A stretch of DNA of 15,075 nucleotides from CAZOWW01 sp964583765 (GTDB lineage: Bacteria; Actinomycetota; Actinomycetes; Actinomycetales; Kineosporiaceae), in assembly GCA_964583765.1 (NCBI GenBank), contig CAZOWW010000131.1:1-15075 (forward strand). The letters are read 5' to 3'. The notes under the pieces are model-generated. The model had not been told where the DNA came from. It saw only the letters and a list, made by a program, of their open reading frames with translations, and ran no database searches. The position numbers and the translations under genes were made by a program. Positions 1 to 6,617 of this stretch are shown one piece after another. The number at the start of each line of letters is the position of its first letter. Position 1 is the first letter of the stretch.

Positions 1-271
1 GGTAGGTCCAGCAGTCGGTGTCCCGGAAGAAACTGGTGACGTTGATCAGGATCGTATTGAACAACGCCTGGAACTCCTGCGCGTCGGTCTCCAGTAGATC
101 CCGATAGCCGGCGTAGTCGACGATGGCGGTATCGTTCATCCGCTTGCGGATACGCCGACCCAGGGTCGAGCGTTTGTAGCCTGTGAAGTCGAATCCACGC
201 GCGTCACGGATGAAAACCAACAGCTCTTCGAGTTCGTGGTCGATTCCTGCAGGAACGTCCCCGGCCGTCAC
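1..271 (-). CDS. cheR: CheR-type methyltransferase, N-terminal part (runs off left edge)
   Basis: Translating the minus strand from the GTG at 271 gives 90 codons without a stop up to the window edge. The product begins MTAGDVPAGIDHELEELLVF and contains GYKRSTLGRRIRKRM followed by LFNTILINVTSFFRD. The arginine/lysine-rich helix and the NVTSFFRD segment are hallmarks of CheR, the SAM-dependent enzyme that methylates glutamates on chemoreceptors; the second motif marks the passage from the helical N-terminal domain into the methyltransferase fold, which lies outside the window. The GTG overlaps the cheB stop codon (GTGA), so the two are translationally coupled. In actinomycetes CheB/CheR pairs often serve non-chemotactic sensory modules, so the substrate is unknown. 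Family assignment is firm; the pathway role is inference. Confidence 0.85.
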   Translation of the reverse strand, partial: MTAGDVPAGIDHELEELLVFIRDARGFDFTGYKRSTLGRRIRKRMNDTAIVDYAGYRDLLETDAQEFQALFNTILINVTSFFRDTDCWTY

Positions 272-885
272 GGCGCCCCCACTTCAACCAGATCGCGAAT
301 AACGGTCCCAATCTCATCGAGCGGCAGTACAAAATCGACCGGCGCGCTCGCGACGGCAGACTCTGGCATACCCGAGAACTCCGCCGAAGCCGGATCCTGC
401 ACAATCACTGTGCCGCCCCGCGACTTCACCGCGCTAACACCCATCGCACCGTCACGACCGGTACCGGTCAGCACGCACGCGAGAGCCCGCGCTCCGTACG
501 CGCCAGCAACCGACTCGAACAACAGATCCGCGGACGGCCGCACGAAGTGGACCAACTCGCTGCTGGTCAGGGTAAGCACACCGTCCGCAGTGATCAGCAG
601 GTGGTGGTTGGGTGGTGCGATATAGACGATCCCGGACTGCACGCGCTCTTCGGATTCCGCCAGCTTCACCGGGAGTTTCGTCCTGCGGCCCAACACGGCG
701 GCGATGACCGTCTCATGCCTGCGATCCAGATGCTGCACCACCAGTACCGGAACTGCGAATCCGACCGGTAACTCACCGAGAACCCGGCTCAGCGCGGTGA
801 TACCACCAGCCGACGCCGCCAACGCCACAATTCCGTATCGCTCGGCCGAATCGATGGGGCCAGGCACGTCCCCGGACAAGCTCAT
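268..885 (-). CDS. cheB: CheB-type protein-glutamate methylesterase, catalytic domain only
   Basis: The 205-residue product is the CheB methylesterase domain, which hydrolyses glutamate methyl esters on receptor proteins and opposes CheR. The visible catalytic triad is Ser25 (in AASAGG), His52 (in VVQHLD) and Asp145 (in GTGRDGAMG); the VRPSADLLF and YIAPPNHHLL segments are also typical. There is no N-terminal receiver domain, so its activity is not controlled by phosphorylation in the classical way. The ATG at 885 follows an AGAGGCGG stretch that can act as a ribosome binding site. The gene is first of a pair with cheR, with a GTGA overlap. It looks somewhat richer in A/T than the genes further right. 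Confidence 0.92.
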   Translation of the reverse strand: MSLSGDVPGPIDSAERYGIVALAASAGGITALSRVLGELPVGFAVPVLVVQHLDRRHETVIAAVLGRRTKLPVKLAESEERVQSGIVYIAPPNHHLLITADGVLTLTSSELVHFVRPSADLLFESVAGAYGARALACVLTGTGRDGAMGVSAVKSRGGTVIVQDPASAEFSGMPESAVASAPVDFVLPLDEIGTVIRDLVEVGAP

Positions 886-980
886 GCCATATCCGCCTCT
901 CTCGATGATGCGACGGCTCGACCGCTGCGGAGCGGAGTCCCCGCAGGTTGATCGCGCACCGATCTACCGGCACCATAACG

Positions 981-986
981 AGCCTA
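981..986 (-). promoter_or_regulatory. Candidate -10 element upstream of cheB; otherwise featureless gap 886-1142
   Basis: The minus strand reads TAGGCT here, a TANNNT actinobacterial -10 match about 95 bp before the cheB ATG. No convincing -35 hexamer precedes it. The remaining intergenic sequence between cheB and arfB shows no ORF or RNA gene that I can recognise. Confidence 0.25.
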
Positions 987-1142
987 GTACTCCAGCGACA
1001 CTTTGTGATCTGTCCGACGTGTACCGGTTCGGGACGTAGGACAACCACCACACGAGGATCCGGAGTTGTGAGGACAACGACAGATCGCACGGTGGTCGCG
1101 GCACCCAGGGTAGAACGGGGCTCGCTCCATCCTGCGGTGGCG

Positions 1143-1565
1143 TCAGTCCTCGGGCCGCCGAAGGCGTTTGACCTGCCCTCGGTGCCGCTTGTCGTCCAGC
1201 CGCCGTTGCCGTTGTCGCCGACTCGGCCGGGTCGGTCGCCGTGGTGGCGCGGGCGGCGCGATGGCCTCGCGGATCAACACCGCCAGCCGCCCGCGGGCTG
1301 CCTCACGATTGCGTAGTTGTGCCCGGTGCTCGGACGCGACCACGGTCAACACTCCGTCCACCAGTCGCCCGGCAAGACGACCGAGCGCCCGCTCCCGCAG
1401 CTCCTCGGGCAGCGACTGCGACGCCCCCACGTCCCAGCTCAACTCAACCCGTGAGTCGGCAGTGTTCACCCCCTGCCCGCCGGGACCGCCGGCGCGGGAG
1501 AACCGCCAGCTCAACTCCCCGGCGGGAATCGTCACCGCAGGGGTGACAGGCAGGTCGGCATCCAC
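1143..1565 (-). CDS. arfB: ArfB/YaeJ-like alternative ribosome-rescue peptidyl-tRNA hydrolase
   Basis: ArfB rescues stalled ribosomes by hydrolysing peptidyl-tRNA on non-stop complexes. The protein has the class I release-factor core: LSWRFSRAGGPGGQGVNTADSRVEL with the catalytic GGQ at residues 29-31, then the SSEHR-like segment ASEHRAQLRNREAARGRL, and a basic tail (RRPTRPSRRQRQRRLDDKRHRGQVKRLRR) that in this family enters the empty mRNA channel. From the GTG at 1565 it is 140 residues, the usual family length, and CGGGAG lies about nine bases upstream. Longer in-frame starts at 1641 and 1721 add an unconserved tail and have no ribosome site. It is too short, and lacks the anticodon-recognition domain, to be RF1 or RF2. 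It appears monocistronic. Confidence 0.9.
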   Translation of the reverse strand: MDADLPVTPAVTIPAGELSWRFSRAGGPGGQGVNTADSRVELSWDVGASQSLPEELRERALGRLAGRLVDGVLTVVASEHRAQLRNREAARGRLAVLIREAIAPPAPPRRPTRPSRRQRQRRLDDKRHRGQVKRLRRPED

Positions 1566-1683
1566 GGCCGAAGTCTCCCGCACACCGTCGGCGGGTGGCG
1601 ACAGGCCGCCCGAGAGTTGCCTCCTGGCGGGTGGGATCATGAACTGGGCGGTCCGGTCGACCTCCACATCCGGCACCGGGCCT

Positions 1684-1723
1684 GGTGTCTCACGGGGCAG
1701 CGTCCCTGCTCGGTGTCTCACGG
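1684..1723 (+). repeat. Pair of 12-bp direct repeats upstream of arfB
   Basis: GGTGTCTCACGG occurs at 1684-1695 and again at 1712-1723, start to start 28 bp apart, in the 255-bp gap between the arfB start and the end of the next gene. Near-integral helical spacing (about 2.7 turns) and position upstream of arfB would suit a regulator site, but no function can be shown. Nothing else is evident in 1566-1820. Confidence 0.4.
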
Positions 1724-1820
1724 TCCATGCGATCCTCCCCGGACGACTGGCCCCGTACGACCGGTCCGGCCGGGTCCCGGCGGGCTCACCGCCTCTGAAC
1801 GAGTCCAGATGGTCGTGCGT

Positions 1821-2906
1821 CTACTCCGCTGCGGGCTGCGCAGCGCCGGAAGAGTCAAGGCCAGCCGAGTCCAGCAGGTAGGGCGGGACCGGTCGGCCGG
1901 CGTTGAACGGGGTGAACCACCTGGTGAAGGCCAGGGGTGTGGTGCCGGTGCGGGCGAGGGATTCCTCGTCGTCCTCGATGCCGTCCAGGCCGGGGTCGAA
2001 GAGGAGCTCGTGGTCGGTGTCCTCGAAGAGACAGTCCTCGACGATGCCGCGCCAGCCCGGGAGGTCGAGGTCGGCCGCCTCCAGCCGGACCTCTGCCTGG
2101 TCGAGCAGGAGCCTGAGCGCGAGTTCCTCGGCGACGCAGGCAAGGGGCCGCCAGCCTTCGGTGAGGCGAGCGGTGACCGTGACAGCGGCGACGATGAGCT
2201 GTTGGACGAACAGGGCGTCGTAGCGGTGGGCGTAGCGCGCCGGTAGGTCTTCCAGGACGAAGAACGCCGCGCCCTTCGCGGACCTCACCGTGGCCCCCGG
2301 GTCCCCCGTGCCGGTGAGCTCGGCAAGGTCGCCGAACAGGTGATCCACGGTGGTGACGGCCGCGTGGTACAGGGCCCCCGCGACGTACCGGGCTTCCGTG
2401 AGTGCCGCCTCGCGTTCGTCAGGGTCCGCGTCATCGACGTCCCGAACGGTGAGCCACTGCAGGTCCAGGCCACCGAGGACATGATCGGCATCGTCGAGCA
2501 GCCGGCGCCGGGAGAGTTCAGGATCGACGGGATAGCGGGGATCGAGCGGCGAGCGGTGGACCACTTCCGCTCCGCCGTCCGCCCCGTCGGCGTCTGCTTC
2601 GTCCGATGCCTCATCGGTGACCTTGACGGAGAAGGGGCCCCACCCCAGCAGATCGGGGTCGGCCATCAGGGCGTTGATCGCGTCGCCGACAAGGCTCAGG
2701 ACCGGGGGCGTGGCCAGGGCCGGGGCGTCGATGACGAGGCGGACCTCGCCCGGATCGATGGTGGCGTGGGTGATGTAGCCACCGGGTGCATGGGCCTGGA
2801 CGGCCGCGCCGACGACGTCTTCCAGGCGCCGCAGGACACCGTCACGTTCCAGGGGCGTGGCTCCGACCGCCACCACGACCACGATGGTGAGCTCGTCCGT
2901 CTCCAC
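1821..2906 (-). CDS. Unrecognised acidic protein, distal gene of the left arm
   Basis: I do not recognise a family. The product (361 residues from the GTG at 2906) starts with a hydrophobic strand ELTIVVVVAVG and an alternating strand/helix region to about residue 100 (THATIDPGEVRLVIDAP, GDAINALMADPDLLGWGPFSVKV) that could be a ferredoxin-like fold. A D/E/A linker rich in aspartate follows, then a mainly helical domain (EARYVAGALYHAAVTTVDHL, LPARYAHRYDALFVQQLIVAA). The C terminus carries LLFDPGLDGIEDDEES and FTRWFTPFNAGRPVPPYLL. No P-loop, nuclease, protease or membrane motif is visible. It follows the P-loop ATPase gene on the same strand after a gap of about 190 bp, so co-transcription is likely but not as tight as in the rest of the arm. 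The start is uncertain: GTG at 2960 is also possible and neither has a clear ribosome site. Confidence 0.75.
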   Translation of the reverse strand: METDELTIVVVVAVGATPLERDGVLRRLEDVVGAAVQAHAPGGYITHATIDPGEVRLVIDAPALATPPVLSLVGDAINALMADPDLLGWGPFSVKVTDEASDEADADGADGGAEVVHRSPLDPRYPVDPELSRRRLLDDADHVLGGLDLQWLTVRDVDDADPDEREAALTEARYVAGALYHAAVTTVDHLFGDLAELTGTGDPGATVRSAKGAAFFVLEDLPARYAHRYDALFVQQLIVAAVTVTARLTEGWRPLACVAEELALRLLLDQAEVRLEAADLDLPGWRGIVEDCLFEDTDHELLFDPGLDGIEDDEESLARTGTTPLAFTRWFTPFNAGRPVPPYLLDSAGLDSSGAAQPAAE

Positions 2907-3096
2907 GGCCGTCAGTCTGTCGCAACCGCCCCGGGACCACGACTCACGTGCGTTCGGCACGAGGTGGGTGTCCGGCGTCCAGGTCAGGTGCGGTCGGACG
3001 ACCGTTCACCCGTGACTGCGCCGTCCCCGGGTCTGCTCACTGCCGGGACCGGTTCGCGGCAGGGACGCCGCGCGACCGTCCTGCCGGGTGGTCCGG

Positions 3097-4422
3097 TCAC
3101 CAGGTGGGTTCGTCAACCTGATGTGACCGCTCCTCGCGGCCGGCGGAGTCCTCTCCCTCGGCGTGCTCCAGGAGGCGCTCCTCCCGGTAGTCCGACGGGA
3201 CGTCGGCGATCTCCGTGACCGGACGGTACCGCTCGTCGAGGCGTCGCAGGTCCCACTCATTGATCCACGCCCGGACGTACTGGCGCATGCGGGTTGCTCC
3301 CAGGCGCTCAAGACCGACCACGTCCGGTGGGTTCCAGCCGAACACCTGGCCGTGCAGGGCTCGCAGCCGGTCGTAGGCCGCCCGAAGTTCCTCGGCGTCC
3401 GGCGGGGTGAGCAGATGCATCTCACGTTCGATGAGACGCATGCCGAGGGCAGCCGCGGTGGCCGTCCTCGAGGCCTCGGGGGTGCCCTTGGCCTCGAGTC
3501 GCTCCGGGATGATGTCGCCGTCCCGACGACCACTGATGACTGCCGCCTCGTAGTCGTCGGTCATCGCGAGGACGGCGGCCAGCGGTGCGCCGGGGCCGCC
3601 ACGCTCCCCCCGCACCCACTGCGCCAGTTCGGCGTAGGCACGCGCACGTTGCAGGAGCGAGTACCGCCCGATGAGCTCCGCCTCGTCGAAGAGGATCACC
3701 CACCCGCGGGAGCCCGCGGCGGCCAGGAGGCGGGGCGCGAACCGCCACCGCTGCAGCGCCAGTTCCTTCACCGACACCGGGGACAGGACGGGACGGACCT
3801 CCCCGGACTGCTTCATCGCCCGCCGCAGCTCGGCCGCGTTGATCGGGTCACCGGACCAGAACCGGACGAGGGTGTTCGCCCAGGCGGCATCGGTCTGGCG
3901 GGCCCTGGCGAACTGGACCAGGGTCGCGGCGAAACGCTCGTTGAGCTCGGCGCCGGGAGTGGCCGCCCAGCGCAGCAACTCGGCGAAGGGGCGCCCGTCG
4001 ACGTCGAGGGCGGCAGCAGCCTCGACCAGGGCCGGTCGCGGGCGGTCGGCGACGACCGCCGATTCGACCGCCGCCGCGAACACCTTGGCGGGGTCGAAGA
4101 GCGGGGTCTCCTTGCTGATCACGACCCGGCTCACGGCGAAGCCGGCGTCCAGGGCGAGCCGCCCCAGGTGCTCGAGCAGGTGGCTCTTGCCGCTGCCGAA
4201 CCCGCCGCCGATCAACAGGCCCCCCGGTCGACCGGCCGCGGCCGCCTCGGTGAGCAGAGCGAAGCGGTCCTCGAGAGCGACCTGTCCGCTGCCGGTCGCC
4301 GCGACCGCGTCGCGGCTGGGGACGCCGGAACGCAGGGCCTCGATGGCGCGCCGTGCGGCGACCACGGGATCCATCGCGGCGTCGACGGTCGGGAAACCGA
4401 AGGATGTGCCGGCCAGAGTCAT
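3097..4422 (-). CDS. P-loop ATPase, DUF2791/BrxD-like, second ATPase of the locus
   Basis: The 441-residue protein is an AAA-type ATPase. Walker A is GGGFGSGKS at residues 72-80 (Lys79), and Walker B is WVILFDEAEL with Asp246-Glu247. A sensor-like strand (APLAAVLAMTDDYE) and an arginine-bearing IPERLEAKG follow. This order resembles DUF2791 ATPases such as BrxD of BREX systems, proposed to power or regulate DNA-targeting defence complexes; the family call is by motif layout only. The ATG at 4422 overlaps the upstream stop (ATGA) and GGAG lies eight to nine bases before it, so I prefer it to the GTG at 4431. It is the intact partner of the neighbouring degenerate paralogue. Distinct from the SngB-like ATPase of the right arm, which reads GAYGSGKT at the same motif. 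Confidence 0.85.
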   Translation of the reverse strand: MTLAGTSFGFPTVDAAMDPVVAARRAIEALRSGVPSRDAVAATGSGQVALEDRFALLTEAAAAGRPGGLLIGGGFGSGKSHLLEHLGRLALDAGFAVSRVVISKETPLFDPAKVFAAAVESAVVADRPRPALVEAAAALDVDGRPFAELLRWAATPGAELNERFAATLVQFARARQTDAAWANTLVRFWSGDPINAAELRRAMKQSGEVRPVLSPVSVKELALQRWRFAPRLLAAAGSRGWVILFDEAELIGRYSLLQRARAYAELAQWVRGERGGPGAPLAAVLAMTDDYEAAVISGRRDGDIIPERLEAKGTPEASRTATAAALGMRLIEREMHLLTPPDAEELRAAYDRLRALHGQVFGWNPPDVVGLERLGATRMRQYVRAWINEWDLRRLDERYRPVTEIADVPSDYREERLLEHAEGEDSAGREERSHQVDEPTW

Positions 4423-5405
4423 GCGGGCCACTCCGTGTCCTCGCTCACCCGGACCAACGCCGCGTACGGGTTGACCCGGTACCGGTCCCGGACCTCATCG
4501 ATCACCCGTAGCCGCAACGCGGAGTACGCGGGCAGGCCGCGGACCTCGTCGTGAATCAGCTCCCACGGCAGGGTGACCGCCACCAACAGACCCTCGAACT
4601 CGTCCGTCGCGTCGACGAGTTGTCGAACCAGCTCGTAGGCATCCAGCACGGCGGCCTTGGAGTAGTAGTGACCGTCCCGCAGCCCGGCCGGGGGACGGCG
4701 CGCCACCGCCAGCCGGGTGAGATCCAGGTGCAGCACGAGTCCGGCGTACCCGGCGAGTCGCAGCCAGCGACTCAGCGACAGGAGCATGGCCCGGGCATTG
4801 TGCCGCCCCACCTTCGCGGTCAGGGACAGCTTGCGGAGCTCGCCGATCGGGACGCGTTCCAGCCGCAGCCATCCGATCACCGACTCGCACTCCGGCCGGG
4901 TGACGTCGCCGCGCCCCGTCCGGTACTGACAGAGCCGGAACATCGCCGTGCGGAACTCGTGGCTCAGGCCGGCGTCCCGCAGCACCCGCCGTTCCAGCTC
5001 ACGCCGCAGGCTCCGACCGAGCTCGGCCGGGTCGACCGCGTGGTGGGCGGCGACGGCCGAAACGGTCAGGTGCTCCGGCCCGGCCGGTGGGAACCCGATC
5101 TCCGCATAGGCGCGGGCGAGCACGGCCCCGGCCAGGGCGAGCCAGTCCACCTGACGCGCGGTCTCGGCGAACGCCTGGTCGATCAGGTGGATCCGGGTGG
5201 TGACGGAATCCACCGACACATGGGCGAACCCGTCGCCGAGCGCGGACAGCCCCCTGGCCAGCACCTCCGCGGTGCCCTCATCGGCGACTGCCAGGAGCTT
5301 CACGGCGGCGCCGCCGCGCCCCACGTAGGAGTCGAGGTACTCCCGCTCCAGGAAGGCGAGGTAGTCCCGTGCACCGAGGGTCGCCGTCGCCGACTCGTCG
5401 ACCAT
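4419..5405 (-). CDS. Probable DUF2791-like pseudo-ATPase (Walker motifs degenerate)
   Basis: The 328-residue product keeps the landmarks of DUF2791 ATPases but not their nucleotide-binding residues. The N terminus (YLAFLEREYLDSYVGRGGAAVKLLAV) matches the family's lead-in to the P-loop, yet where GxxGSGKT is expected it reads VADEGTAEV (residues 40-48), with no Lys-Thr/Ser. The Walker B strand reads GLVLHLDLTRLA, with Asp228 followed by Leu instead of Glu. Later segments (YYSKAAVLDAYELVRQLVD; LLVAVTLPWELIHDEVRGLPAYSALRLRV) parallel the SngB-like protein's NYEQILTMINES and LLAGTPEVLLDTRRGLFSYPAL. So it is probably a non-hydrolysing structural partner of an active ATPase. ATG 5405 lies four bases after the upstream stop, with AGGAGG (5415-5420) nine bases before it; the downstream ATPase overlaps by ATGA. 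The reading frame is intact, so it is not a pseudogene. Confidence 0.8.
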   Translation of the reverse strand: MVDESATATLGARDYLAFLEREYLDSYVGRGGAAVKLLAVADEGTAEVLARGLSALGDGFAHVSVDSVTTRIHLIDQAFAETARQVDWLALAGAVLARAYAEIGFPPAGPEHLTVSAVAAHHAVDPAELGRSLRRELERRVLRDAGLSHEFRTAMFRLCQYRTGRGDVTRPECESVIGWLRLERVPIGELRKLSLTAKVGRHNARAMLLSLSRWLRLAGYAGLVLHLDLTRLAVARRPPAGLRDGHYYSKAAVLDAYELVRQLVDATDEFEGLLVAVTLPWELIHDEVRGLPAYSALRLRVIDEVRDRYRVNPYAALVRVSEDTEWPA

Positions 5406-5409
5406 GGGG

Positions 5410-6306
5410 TCAGCCCTCCTCGTCGCCCAGGGTGAAAGCGATCCCCCAGTAGTACTGACGTTGGCCACTGCGGGCCACCGTGACCAACAGCCCGGAGCCC
5501 TTGGTCCCGGTACTGGCGCACCACCTGACCTGACGAGGGTTGCGCGCGGTCCGCGTGACGCCGGACTGGTCGAGCAGGTAGAGATCGCGGGCGAACTCCT
5601 GCTTGGAGTACTGACCACGCTGCCCCGGCAACAGGGTGAGCACGGACCAGATGTCGACCAGCCGGACCACGGCGTCCGGCCTCTTCTGCTCGCCGGCCAC
5701 CACCAGCTCGTACCCGGCGCGGAGACTGTCGAGGAAGGCGTCGGCCTTGAACCGGGGCGCACTTTCCTGGGTCGCCGCGAGCGCCTCGACCAGCACCGAG
5801 GGACGGATCCGGCGTTCGCGGACCCGGTCGATCTCGACCGCGGCGTCCCCGGGCAGAATGCGCAGCAGGGAGGGATAGCAGAGCAGCCGGTCCTCCTCCT
5901 CGAAGACGGCCAAGCCACGGGCCTGCGCCGCGGCCAACAGTTCCGCGGTGTACGCACCCTTGGCCATGAGGGCCTGCTCGTCGAGGTCGAACGACGCGGA
6001 CAGCGTGCCGACCCGTTCGCTCAACGCGGCCAGCGACGCCTGCGCCGAGGCGATCGCCCTGCGTAGGTCACGCACCTGACCGGTACGAGCCTTGGCTGCC
6101 GCGTTCCGCACGTCGCGGGAGACGGCTGCGGCCGCCTTGGCCGCCGCGTCGGCCGCCTGCTGGGCCGCCGCGAAGCTCGCCTCGAAACCGGCGGCATCCG
6201 CCGCACCCTGCGGCTCCTCGAACACCACCGTGACGTCGTCCATCACCGTGAGGCCGTCCACCGGGGAGGGGTCGTCGACCACGGTCACACCGTCCATGTC
6301 TGCCAC
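5410..6306 (-). CDS. Unrecognised Ala-rich coiled-coil protein, first gene of the left arm
   Basis: I do not recognise a named family. From the GTG at 6306 the protein has 298 residues. Residues 1-35 are acidic with a repeated VTVVDD/LTVMDD/VTVVFEE pattern. Residues 40-105 are a long Ala-rich helix with alternating charges (AAAKAAAAVSRDVRNAAAKA), likely a coiled coil. From about residue 108 a compact domain follows (LLCYPSLLRILPGDAAVEID, RRIRPSVLVEAL), ending in GSGLLVTVARSGQRQYYWGIAF. No catalytic motif is visible. The start is set by AGGAGG (6314-6319) seven bases upstream; upstream in-frame ATGs at 6402 and 6354 lack such a site. It leads the four-gene arm diverging from sngA, and its tight spacing to the pseudo-ATPase gene suggests a physical partner or adaptor role, which is inference. 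Confidence 0.8.
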   Translation of the reverse strand: MADMDGVTVVDDPSPVDGLTVMDDVTVVFEEPQGAADAAGFEASFAAAQQAADAAAKAAAAVSRDVRNAAAKARTGQVRDLRRAIASAQASLAALSERVGTLSASFDLDEQALMAKGAYTAELLAAAQARGLAVFEEEDRLLCYPSLLRILPGDAAVEIDRVRERRIRPSVLVEALAATQESAPRFKADAFLDSLRAGYELVVAGEQKRPDAVVRLVDIWSVLTLLPGQRGQYSKQEFARDLYLLDQSGVTRTARNPRQVRWCASTGTKGSGLLVTVARSGQRQYYWGIAFTLGDEEG

Positions 6307-6313
6307 GTCAGAT

Positions 6314-6319
6314 CCTCCT
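6314..6319 (-). promoter_or_regulatory. Strong ribosome binding site fixing the start of the left-arm leader gene
   Basis: The minus strand reads AGGAGG followed by seven bases and a GTG at 6306. This near-perfect match to the anti-Shine-Dalgarno sequence decides the start against two upstream in-frame ATGs. Confidence 0.75.
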
Positions 6320-6366
6320 GTGCCGGACCCGCCTCGTTCGACTCGGTCGCTCATCCGTTGGGCACG

Positions 6367-6372
6367 ACCGTA
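6367..6372 (-). promoter_or_regulatory. Candidate -10 element for the left arm
   Basis: The minus strand reads TACGGT, a TANNNT match about 60 bp before the GTG at 6306. No clear -35 hexamer is seen. It is the best promoter candidate for the four-gene arm, but weak. Confidence 0.25.
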
Positions 6373-6416
6373 GCGGACCCCACCGACGTCCCCGGACATC
6401 ATGCTCGCAGGTGGGG

Positions 6417-6507
6417 GCCGGGCAGGATGCCCCCGGGCGAAGGCCGGGCAGGATGCCCCCGGGCGAAGGCCGGGCAGGATGCCCCCGGGCGAAGGCCGGG
6501 CAGGATG
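6417..6507 (+). repeat. 26-bp tandem repeats with hairpins, between the divergent arms
   Basis: Three identical 26-bp units start at 6417, 6443 and 6469. A fourth begins at 6495 and matches for 13 bases before diverging. Each full unit begins GCCGGGCAGG and contains the perfect inverted repeat GGGCA-GGA-TGCCC; the fourth loses the hairpin (TGACC). The array lies near the middle of the 311-bp gap between the two arms (6307-6617), roughly 110 bp from either start. It could be a regulator-binding array or the footprint of replication slippage in GC-rich DNA. There is no spacer variation, so it is not a CRISPR. Sequence on either side (6508-6605) shows no other structure that I can identify. Confidence 0.85.
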
Positions 6508-6605
6508 ACCGCCGGCGGGAACTGAGACCGGAGGCCGCAGGCGGGGACCGAAGCAGGCCGCCGAGCGGTGGCCCAGGACGTGCGGCGTGGTCAGGGCCGA
6601 AACGC

Positions 6606-6611
6606 TAGAGT
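6606..6611 (+). promoter_or_regulatory. Candidate -10 element for leaderless sngA transcription
   Basis: TAGAGT (TANNNT) ends six bases before the GTG at 6618, which places the expected transcription start on the first base of the start codon. No Shine-Dalgarno sequence precedes that GTG, as expected of a leaderless mRNA, which is common in actinomycetes. A good -35 hexamer is not visible. Confidence 0.5.
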
Positions 6612-6617
6612 CCGACG

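Noticed and set aside
1143..1565. Release factor RF2 or RF1
   Set aside because: The protein has only the GGQ domain and a basic tail at 140 residues, without codon-recognition domains.
3163..4554. Open frame on the plus strand opposite the left-arm ATPase
   Set aside because: Arg/Gly/Pro/Gln-rich translation without domain signatures; the minus-strand frame has clear Walker motifs.
4419..5957. Upstream extension of the pseudo-ATPase to a start near 5957
   Set aside because: The extra part is Arg/Ser/Pro-rich out-of-frame translation of the preceding gene; the ATG at 5405 has a good ribosome site and correct spacing.
6417..6507. CRISPR array
   Set aside because: The units are head-to-tail with no variable spacers, and no cas gene is present.
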